From an uncultured Eubacteriales bacterium (GTDB taxonomy: Bacteria > Bacillota > Clostridia > Oscillospirales > CAG-272): a stretch of 64,000 nucleotides of DNA. The notes under the pieces are model-generated. The model searched no databases and was not told the DNA's origin. It saw only the letters and a list, made by a program, of their open reading frames with translations. This document shows, piece after piece, positions 33,479 to 42,900 of the stretch. The first letter of the stretch is position 1. The number at the start of each line of letters is the position of its first letter. The position numbers and the translations under genes are program-made. The stretch is taken from positions 248,001 through 312,000 of the forward strand of contig CAKRZE010000001.1 of the NCBI GenBank assembly GCA_934432725.1, read 5' to 3'.

Positions 33479-34946
33479 TCACTCAAATATTTTAATAGTT
33501 CCTTTAACTCCGCAACTTGTCACATAATTAATGTGTGTATAGTTATGAGGATTCGGAAATTGATGAGCAGCCTCTATTCTAAGAGGTGTTCCACCAGATT
33601 GATTAATTAGTTGCATTGCTTGTGCTTTAGTTGGAACGCCTCCATTCAAAGAAGTAATTGTACCTCCATTCCCAACAGTTGATACATTCTCTCGCCACGT
33701 TTTATCACCGACCCAACCTTTTCCGCCAACTCCTCTTGATGAAGAATTTCCACCGCAAGTATTATGTACAAGCACAGCACTCCTGCCAACATAATATGTG
33801 TGGAAATCCGCGACCTCAAAGTTATAAACCCTGACCGAGGTTTCCAAAAGCTCATGCTGTACCTGTTCTACAATAATATATGTGCCGTTTAGCCTGACAA
33901 GGATATCTCCCGCACGCAGATCAACAGCCTTTGTCCAGCCCTTCACGGGCGAGTAAAACGGATGCGACGGCGTGCAGATAATTTCCTCCCCGCTGACTTT
34001 CACATGAATCAGCTCGTCCGTTTCTTTGACAAAGGTACGGGTAACCTTCTTCAGCGCCACCTCGCCCGTATCCGGGTTCATCGCCCAGACGATTGCCCCT
34101 GCGGCAACATCCTCTATTGCAACTTCACCGATATCCGTCCTTATCTCTGTTCCCGCAACAAAACAGACCGCATTTGCGCCGGCATCAAGAAGCGTTCCGC
34201 CCATGGACACTACCGCGATTGAGGCATCTCATATCGTATCATAGGTATCTTCCCCGATACTTTCTTTGATTGGGTTGGCGCCGGTGATCGACTCACCCAC
34301 CTCGGAGGAACCGATGATTGTCAGTGCCGCCCCGGCAGTTCCCAGAGCAGAGTACCCCAGTGCGACAAGCGGCGCACAGGCTCCGCCGGTTGACACGACC
34401 GCAGCAACTGCCAAAGCGCCGATCGTTACCAGCAGCGCTCCCTTCACAAGTTTATCCCAGTTCGGCCAATTCCCGTTGGCATCCGTCATATTGACAGGGT
34501 TATTGAAACAATACGTATACATATTGTTTCCCTGTATAACGCCGCCGACATCGGATATGACTCCATCCGCACTGATAAATCTTCCGGTTTCGGGATCATA
34601 ATATCTGCTGTTGAGATAGTACAGCCCCGTTTCCCTATCGTAGACATAGCCTCTGTAGCGCAGACTGTTCCACGATGCCGCGTTGGTCGCGTTCGTCACA
34701 TCATCGCCGTTTGTGTTTGTGACGGAAAGCAGCTTGCCCCATGCATCGTAGTGATAGAAGAACCGCGGCACATGTGTATTGTCGCAGACTGCGATGACGT
34801 CTCCCTGAAGGTTCGTAATATAGAAATTCAGAAGGATGTCCCCGTCATTTTCATCGTACCGCAGGCAGTATGTGGGCGAACCGTTCTCGTCATAGAAGTA
34901 TTCGATCCAGTTATTCCCCCACGATTCACGCAAAAGCTGCGTGCCG
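33479..34946 (-). pseudogene. Displaced rhs 3' end C1 with HINT domain, in-frame TGA
   Basis: Near-copy of the 3' part of the full rhs gene: core, then GESITGANPIKESIGEDTYD, then the pretoxin-HINT domain AVCFVAGTEIRTDIGEVAIE to VLVHNTC. A TGA at 34226-34228 stands where the full gene has CGA (DTIRDAS). After the HINT domain the tip differs completely: GKGWVGDKTWRENVSTVGNG, LRIEAAHQFPNPHNYTHINY. The tip belongs to a common Rhs toxin family with a PNPHNY-HINY motif. As read, it would make two separate fragments. Confidence 0.85.
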
Positions 34947-35445
34947 CTTTGCCGTGAGCAGGCAGGTTTGCCTGCTCTCGGTCTGCTTGATGGAAGAATA
35001 ACAATGAAGAAAAGCAAGTTTTTCGTTCGTATGGAGGGGTACTTCTTTCATCACTTTTCAAGCAAATTTGTTTAGACTCATTGCATTGTAAAAGATATCT
35101 CGGCCTCCCCCCCTCGATTTGAACATCTATGTCCAAGTGATATCCTGAAAATCCCTCATGAATAAGAACATTCAACAACCCATCTTTTACAAGCTCTAAT
35201 GTCTGCTGATTTACTGTAAACTCTATCTCCTTTCCGACTTTCAACTCATTTTCATTAGAAGTAACCCTCAACACCGCACAATTGTTTTTCCCCACACATT
35301 TTATGGCACTAACCTTTTCGCTCAATAACAAATCAAAATGTGCTACGGTTTTTTCGACACATTTCGAAAAATCAAAATCAATGCCAATTGTGTTTTGATC
35401 AAAGAAAAGAATGTCAATATTGCTCAACGTCTCAAAACTAATCAT
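34828..35445 (-). CDS. Orphan immunity-like protein, 3' end replaced by cassette junction
   Basis: The genuine part is about the first 130 residues: MISFETLSNIDILFFDQNTI, CVEKTVAHFDLLLSEKVSAI, FSGYHLDIDVQIEGG. After about 35045 the frame reads without stop through the conserved flank, the palindrome and the start of C1 in a foreign frame, ending at 34828. The original stop has been lost in the joining event, so the last 70 or so residues are junk. The same 5' end survives as a relic at 21539-21585. Confidence 0.55.
   Translation of the reverse strand: MISFETLSNIDILFFDQNTIGIDFDFSKCVEKTVAHFDLLLSEKVSAIKCVGKNNCAVLRVTSNENELKVGKEIEFTVNQQTLELVKDGLLNVLIHEGFSGYHLDIDVQIEGGRPRYLLQCNESKQICLKSDERSTPPYERKTCFSSLLFFHQADREQANLPAHGKAARSFCVNRGGITGSNTSMTRTVRPHTACGTMKMTGTSF
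34947..35048. repeat. Type I cassette junction, copy at C1
   Basis: Palindrome 34952-34981 with one mismatch (CCGTGAG). The flank matches 17569-17665, including its extension toward CAAATTTGCTTG. Confidence 0.8.
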
Positions 35446-35500
35446 AATCAGTCACCGCGTAAATGCTTTTCGTTAGTATGAAAATCTCATCTTTTCTATT

Positions 35501-36094
35501 TCAGACATTATAGATCAATCCCCCATCTATTTTTAAGCTTTCTCCATTAGCCAATATGATTTGACATGAGCCCTCACTATATCGAATATTTTCTACGGCA
35601 TCGGGCAATTCATATGTATGGGTCCACTTATCAATTTGCGGATCATATTTCAGAATTTCTATTTCGCATATAATGAATACATATCCTTCCGAGGTCACAA
35701 TGTCGACGCAAGGGGTATACAGTTCTTTGTAAGAATAGACATGTGCACTTTTGCAATCAACAATATAACACATGCATGTAAGCATGATTAAGCTGTAATG
35801 CTTTTGAACAATAGTCACATAATGTATACAGTCAAGTCCAACCCACAATTGATTGATTAGCACACAAAGTCCAGTTGTTTTTTCCTTCATCAAGTAATAT
35901 TGCCTTTGATTATCATCCCCATCTTGAAGCACAGGAAATGCACATTGCATCTTTATGTAATCATCATATTTCAATTCCCCGGCACTCCAATTGTCCAAAA
36001 CAAAATCCATTACCGTCCACCTTTGATTATTAAAGCTGCTAAAAAACCATTTTTCCAATATGTTTCCAGTTTTCGGATACCCATAGGTCCACAC
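35501..36094 (-). CDS. Orphan immunity-like protein, possibly with a 5' frameshift
   Basis: 197 aa, soluble, beta-rich (propeller- or barrel-like strands such as YDPQIDKWTHTYELPDAVEN). The frame starts at a GTG (36094). A better start, ATG AAA CGC with AGGAAAG upstream, lies about 15 bp further but in another frame; losing one T from the TTTT run would give MKRFVWTYGYPK. So the gene may carry a one-base insertion or use the GTG. No toxin upstream except the relic at 36202-36350. Confidence 0.55.
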   Translation of the reverse strand: MWTYGYPKTGNILEKWFFSSFNNQRWTVMDFVLDNWSAGELKYDDYIKMQCAFPVLQDGDDNQRQYYLMKEKTTGLCVLINQLWVGLDCIHYVTIVQKHYSLIMLTCMCYIVDCKSAHVYSYKELYTPCVDIVTSEGYVFIICEIEILKYDPQIDKWTHTYELPDAVENIRYSEGSCQIILANGESLKIDGGLIYNV

Positions 36095-36201
36095 AAAAGC
36101 GTTTCATGCTTTCCTGTCAAGTTGCCTACAGTATCAGATATTCGTATCAACTGATCAAACATATATTTTCTGCCGGAAGGATAAGGCACCCTTTTTCATA
36201 A

Positions 36202-36350
36202 TCATCCAAATATCAAGACCAAACCCTGTCCCACACCTGCACCTAACGGTCCGAATAAGAAATCATCAGCGATACCAATTCCTGTTGCAATCCTCGGAAA
36301 AACCAATTCGATGTTAAAAAGCATCGCCGGAACCGCCGAATTACCATCAC
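36202..36350 (-). pseudogene. Relic of a toxin C-terminus
   Basis: Frame ends PAMLFNIELVFPRIATGIGI, ADDFLFGPLGAGVGQGLVLI. The DNA of the last 80 bp, including the sequence after its stop, matches 22100-22200. No core or start is left. Confidence 0.5.
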
Positions 36351-36904
36351 AAATAACGTGCAAGTACTTCATCCTTTGGTCGATCTCCACGCGGACTAAT
36401 AAAGTCATGAACCAAGAACGGAATGTGCTCCCTGAATTTTGATTCCGAAAAAAACTTCATGAAATTATCATATTCCTGAACAGAGATATCATTATCCCAA
36501 TACAACTGCTCGCCCAGTGTATAGTAACACTCATCGGTCAGTTCTGTCTGACAAAGCAAATAAAGTTGACGGTAATTCAATTTCATATGGCAGAGCGAGA
36601 TGCATACCTGCTCCCTGCATTCCCGTTCCGGATAGTAATACAGCATATTAAACGTCGTTTCGGTTACCGAACTGTCTGAAAGTGCTTCAATCACATCATT
36701 TAGCATCTTTCTGTATTTTTTTCTCACGACCGTTATATAAATATATTGAATTAAAATATTTTCAGGAATCTCACACAGTTCTCCTTCGTGAATTCTCAGC
36801 CAATCACGACATGCAGATAAATCTGCATGTCCGCATATAACAGACGCAAGAAGCGCACCAAAGTTCCCGTTATCTGAACTTGGGGTAAAATTTGAGTATT
36901 GCAC
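36347..36904 (-). CDS. Candidate immunity protein of the full-length Rhs toxin
   Basis: 185 aa, helical, soluble: IPENILIQYIYITVVRKKYR, TFNMLYYYPERECREQVCIS, LYLLCQTELTDECYYTLGEQ. Starts at GTG 36904 with GGAG 7 bases upstream and overlaps the 3' end of the rhs gene by 35 bp, so immunity is made along with toxin. Helical-repeat-like composition; no family assigned. Confidence 0.75.
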   Translation of the reverse strand: MQYSNFTPSSDNGNFGALLASVICGHADLSACRDWLRIHEGELCEIPENILIQYIYITVVRKKYRKMLNDVIEALSDSSVTETTFNMLYYYPERECREQVCISLCHMKLNYRQLYLLCQTELTDECYYTLGEQLYWDNDISVQEYDNFMKFFSESKFREHIPFLVHDFISPRGDRPKDEVLARYL

Positions 36905-39900
36905 CCCGAATCTCCTCCCAGTTGCTTTTGATTACAGTCAATTGTTTATTGGACAACATGGCGTGCCTTTTCATTGGTTGCATATCTAAACCAATTGTCG
37001 TTTGAGGTCCATTCCCGCTAACATGCGCATGGGGAACATGCCTCGGATCTTCTCTTGATCTTACTTCGACTTTTACTCCACTTTTCTCCAATATGCACTT
37101 ATTATGCACCAGAACAGGTTCTTTCCCCACAAAGTAGGTATGGAAATCCGCGACCTCAAAGTTATAAACCCTGACCGGGGTTTCCAAAAGCTCATGCTGT
37201 ACCTGTTCTACAATAATATATGTGCCGTTTAGCCTGACAAGGATATCTCCCGCACGCAGATCAACAGCCTTTGTCCAGCCCTTCACGGGCGAGTAAAACG
37301 GATGCGACGGCGTGCAGATAATTTCCTCCCCGCTGACTTTCACATGAATCAGCTCATCTGTTTCATTGACAAAGGTACGGACAACCTTCTTCAGTGCCAC
37401 CTCGCCTGTATCCGGATTCATCGCCCAGACAATTGCCCCTGCAGCGACATCCTCTATTGCAACTTCACCTGTATCCGTCCTTATCTCTGTTCCCGCAACA
37501 AAACAGACCGCATTTGCGCCGGCATCAAGAAGCGTTCCTCCCATGGACACTACTGCGAGTGAGGCATCTCGTATCGTATCATAGGTATCTTCGCCGATAC
37601 TTTCTTTGATTGGGTTGGCGCCGGTGATCGACTCACCCACCTCGGAGGAACCGATGATCATTAGTGCCGACCCTGCAGTTCCCAGAGCAGAGTACCCCAG
37701 TGCGACAAGCGGTGCACAGGCGCCACCGGTTGACACGACCGCAGCAACTGCCAAAGCGCCGATCGTTACCAGCAGCGCTCCCTTCACAAGTTTATCCCAG
37801 TTCGGCCAATTTCCGTTGGCATCCGTCATATTGACAGGGTTATTGAAACAATACATATACATATTGTTTCCCTGTATAACGCCGCCGACATCGGATATGA
37901 CTCCGTCCGCACTGATAAACCTTCCGGTTTCGGGATCATAATATCTGCTGTTGAGATAGTACAGCCCCGTTTCTTTGTCGTAGACATAGCCTCTGTAGCG
38001 CAGACTGTTCCACGATGCCGCATTGGTCGCGTTCGTCACATCATCGCCGTTTGTGTTTGTGACGGAAAGCAGCTTGCCCCATGCATCGTAGTGATAGAAG
38101 AACCGCGGCACATGCGTATTGTCGCAGACTGCGATGACATCTCCCTGAAGGTTCGTAATATAGAAATTCAGAAGGATGTCCCCGTCATTTTCATCGTACC
38201 GCAGGCAGTATGTGGGCGAACCGTTCTCGTCATAGAAGTATTCGATCCAGTTATTCCCCCACGATTCACGCAAAAGCTGCGTGCCGTCGAAGATATACTG
38301 ATGCTCCACGCCGTCAACCGTCTTGGACATCCGGATGCCGTCCGCGTTATACGCATAGCTGTAGGTTTTTCCTCCTACCGTTGCGCTTTGCAGCTGTCTG
38401 CCGTTCTGCCATGTGAACGTATACCGCCTGCCGTTGTAATAGCTCAGCGGATTGCCGTTCGCGTCATACGTCAGGCTCTCGCCGTTGTATCCGGTCAGCT
38501 GGTCGCCCCAGTCTGCATTTCCATAGCTGTAGCTGTCCGTTTTGACAAGTGTCAGCGTGCCGTTGTCATACGTATATGAGGTTCTTTCGGTCAGATTGCC
38601 TGCCTGATCATAGGCAAAATGCGTTTCGGTGCCGATTCCGGTCGCTTTGACATAGCGCGTCTCGCGCGTCAGCTGGTTCAGTGCATCGTATGCATATGCC
38701 GTCAGCACCGTTCCGTCGTCAATCGAAAGAATGTTGCCGCACGCGTCATAGGTGTACGCCTCCGAGCCGATCAGCGTTCCGTTGCGCCGCCGCTCCACGC
38801 GGCTTACCTGCGTTGAGGTGCTTGTGCCGATTGTGCGGTAGATATAATCCGTCCGCACATTGTGCGCAGTCAGTGTCAGCACGCGGGAGGAAATCCGCTC
38901 GAATTCGTCGTAATTCCGCGTCACATACGTATTTTCATGTCCGATTGTGGCTTTGCTCAGCCGTCCGAAGCTGTCAAAGGTCCGGGAGGACTTTGACGAG
39001 CGTCCCGCGACCGTCCTGCCGCTGCCGGAGAGCCTGCCGCAGCTGTCATACGTGAATTGCTGTGCCAGAAGCTCCTCTGCCGCCGTATACCGGAAGTACC
39101 GGATCAGGCGTCCGATGCCGTCGTATTCATATTCGGAGGTCGTGCCCGTCACGCGGTCGTAAATGCGGCTTGCGCGTCCGTTTCCGTCATATGCGACAGT
39201 ATATCCGCCGGATGTATTTCCATTATATCGCACTTCTTCCAAACGGTCAAGTGTATCATAGAAATTTTCCGCATAGGTCCCGTCCGCATAATCGGTGCGG
39301 AGGAGCTTGCCGTTGTTCGCGGCATAGGTGTATGCGGCAAGCGGAGTCTCCTGCGAGCCGACATAGATAGCGGTCAGATTGCCATACGCGTCATAGGTCA
39401 GCGTATAGCTGCCGGAGGCTGTGACGATCGCGGTCAGTCTGCCGCTTGTATAGGTATACTGCACCGCCGCTTCTCCGGTGTCAGCCGTGCCGTCTCCGTC
39501 CGTATCGGCAAACAGCGAGGTCAGCCGTCCGCAGGGGTCATAGAGATAGGTGGTGCGGCTGCCGTTTGCATTGACGACATAGCTTAGAAGTCCCGTCAGA
39601 CGGTCATAGTCATATTGGGTCACGCCGCCGGTCGCATCGGTGGTCGAAGCCACAAACGCCTGATCCGACGTATAGGAAACGGAGGTTGTGATCCGTTCGC
39701 TGCCGCTGACCGGGTAAATGGTCGTTCCGGTCACGTTTCCGGCTGCGTTATAGGCATTGGAGAGCTTGACGCCCGCCTTATCGGTCACGGACAAAAGGCG
39801 GTGCTTTGTCGTTTCGGTCGTACCGTAGGTATACGTATAGGACGAGCCGTCCGCATTCTGTCTGCCGGTCAGGTTGTCGCCCGTGTACACCAAGGTCTGC

Positions 39901-42900
39901 TTTGACTGATCGGTGGCGCTGACGGAGGTCACATGACCGTTTGCATCATAGGTGTACGTCTGCGCAGGCTCCACGGTCAGCGAGATGTTGTCAAAATAGG
40001 CATAGCCCGTATTATAGGAATAGTCGCAGGTCACAACGACCTTTGTGATCTTCAGCGATTCCGAAGCATTTTCCTTTGCGGGAATCACAGAGCCGGAGGC
40101 AAACTGCCACAGTCCGCGCACCTCCGGATTGAAGGAGAGCGCACGTGCCTCCGATGTGCCGTCGCTGTAGTACAGCGTTGCGCGCAGGTCAAAGAAGCGG
40201 TTTGCGTGACCGCAGGCATAGGAAGAAGCCTCTGCGCTGTTCAGCGATGAGGAATATGCGCATGCCCAGCCCGAAAGAACAAAGGAGGACGTGGCAGGCA
40301 GATTCACCTGAATCGTCTGAGACGCGCTTCTTATCACATCGAGACCGCCGGAAGAAAAGTGAAGCGTTCTGCCGCGCAGCATGCTGCTGTATAAATTATC
40401 GGCATTTGCAGTGCAGCTCCAGCCGGAAAGCGATGTATGGAAGGCGCCGTTTTCCAGCAGATTGTATACGGACGGAGCGGAGGCAGCCTCCAGCTGCGCA
40501 CAGTCATACCAGACCGTATCCACCGCGTCCTCCAGACGCAGCTCCACAGTGTAGGTTCCCGTCTCCGTGATCGTATCGGTGACGCTGATTCTGCGCCAGC
40601 CGTTCTGCACATCGGTGTCGGTCGTGCCGGTCAGGCGCCGGGATTCCTTTCCGTTGAACACAATATACGCGCCGCCGCCTTCATGAGACGGCGTGACGCC
40701 GGTCACATATGCGTATACGGAGAACGTATAGGTCCCCTTGGTGTTGATGCTCACCTCCTGCGTATACTTCAGAAGCACTTCATCCTTGGAGGAGGTCAGA
40801 ACCGCGGATTTTGTGCCGAGAAATGCTCTTTCCGAGGAGAAATTATAGTAGCAGCGTTCCGCACTGGCGGAGCCGGTCCAGCTGCCGCTCCCCTCAAAGC
40901 TGCTGTTTTTCAGCAGATTATCGGCATAATATCCGGAGCCGGAGGAGGAAATCAGCTTATTTCTCTTCTTATACCCTGCGTTTGGGGCAGTGTATGCTGC
41001 ATTCCCGACGCCGTACAGGCGGTTTTTGTCGGAATCTGTATCGTAAACACAGACGGTTCTGCCGCTGTCGTCAAACAGATAGTTCGTGAAAATATCATCC
41101 TTGTTTCCGGGAATATCATCCTTGCCGCTTCCGCGCACAGACGCCCACCCGGAGCCGTAGGAATAGGTCAGCTTCTGTCCCGTAAGCGTGCTCCCGTCCG
41201 AAAGCAGCGCAAAATCGCTTACAGCCGAAACCCGCCCGGAGCTGTAGGTATAAAGAAGCCCCGTATCGTCCGTCTTATCCCGGACCGCCGTCAGGTTTCC
41301 GCTGCTGTCATAGTCAAATTCGGAAATTTCACCGGTGCTCTTCACGATTCTGCGCAGATATGTATACGCGGAATCCGCAATTTCGCCATTGGAAGCGATG
41401 GAGTAGTGAAAGCTCACCCATTCCGACCGGTCTCCGTGATTGACCGTAATCTTCCGCAGCTCCCCGCCATAGCTGTGCGTATACTCCAGAAGGACCGTCT
41501 GTGCCGACACGCCCGAGCCAGCCACCGTCAGGGTTATCTTTGTCAGAAGCCCGTTTTCGATCGTATAGGTTCGCGTATTGCCCGTCTCATCGGAAACGGA
41601 GACAAGCTGACCGTCTTGGTTGAAGATTTTGCTGTTTCCCGCCTCATCGGTCATACGGTATCCGGAGGAGGTCGTCCTCAGTGTCAGCGGATAGCCGTCC
41701 TCGCTCAGATATTCGGTCGTATCCGTCTCACTGCGGACAAAATACAGATTTGTCCCGTTCGCATCGCGGTACAGAAGATACTGCTCTCCCAATGCCGATG
41801 CCGCCGAGATGCTTTCGCAGAGACTGAACCTCCATCCGGCGCCCACATTCATCCGGTATGCCTGATCCGAGAATGCATATGCATACGTAGGAGCTCCGTC
41901 CGGCTTCTTCAAAGCGGACGAATATACGTGATTGATTGTCAGCGGCAGAATGCCGCCGGCAGTCTGAATATCGCCGTGCGTGAAAATAAGACTCCCGTTG
42001 AAAAGGTTCACATTTCCCTGTCCGGAAGCCCCCGCATTCTGCGTGGAATAGGCATATTTCGGATCAAGTCCCTTTGTGTCGCGATAGCTGATTACATAAT
42101 ACGGCTGGATCGACTCCCCTCCGCTGTAATAGGGATTGGACGCCGAGGTAAAGCCGACATAGCCCTCCGCCGATTCGTTCTCGGCGCAAAGCGCCACGCC
42201 GTAATTCGTACCGCCGCGGAACCAGCTCTGCGCCGCCGCGGTAATATCAAAGCAAAACCGCTTTCCGTATGTCCCTGCCGTCACGGTCTGATAGTCCAGA
42301 ATCTGAGACGACATGCCGGGCTTTGAGTTCCATGTCACCGTGCCGGCGTCCCAGCTTCCCGCAATCTGTCTGACAACCACATTCAGATGAGAAAGCGTGG
42401 ACGGGCTGTAGGAATACCACTGTCCGCTCTCCATCTGCTGCACATACAGCTTTGCCGAAACAATCACTGCTGTGGAAGGAATGGACGATGTGCTTACCGT
42501 CGGCTTGATGAGCGCGCGCATGCGGAGCGTGGCAGAATAGTCCGCAAAGCCGCACAGAACCATCTGATATCCCTTGGTATTCAGACCCGGCTGACCCTCA
42601 AACACAGTAGCGTCCGTCACCATGGATGCCGTGCCGTTGTATTTGAGCGTAGGATCCACCGTGACCGGGAACGAACGGTCCGCGCTGTTGATCCAGGCGG
42701 CATCCGCCGTCACGGTCAGAATATACTGATTCTGATTCTTCTGTGTCAGCTGATACGTGACCGCGCTGCTGTGCACCCCTGCGGCATCCCACATAATCGG
42801 TGCAGGAATCGTATATTTCTCTTCTCCCGTGCTGCGGTCGCAAAGCACAATACTGCCGTCCGCACGGAGAGAGGCGCTCAGATGCTTCAGCTTCAGGCGG

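Noticed and set aside
20531..34228. TGA decoded as an amino acid in C1 and C8
   Set aside because: Housekeeping genes here end in TGA (for example tsaD, and ATGA overlaps), so the standard code applies.
15970..34981. Type I palindromes read as a CRISPR array
   Set aside because: Spacing is kilobases, not tens of bases, and the sequence between copies is genes.
15970..34981. Type I palindromes read as ordinary rho-independent terminators
   Set aside because: Good stems but no T-run on either strand, and their position is fixed relative to a core codon rather than to gene ends. A termination role is not excluded.
40437..42326. Long plus-strand open frame (629 codons) opposite the rhs gene
   Set aside because: Arg/His/Ile-rich composition typical of an antisense shadow; no ribosome site; the minus-strand rhs domains explain the DNA.
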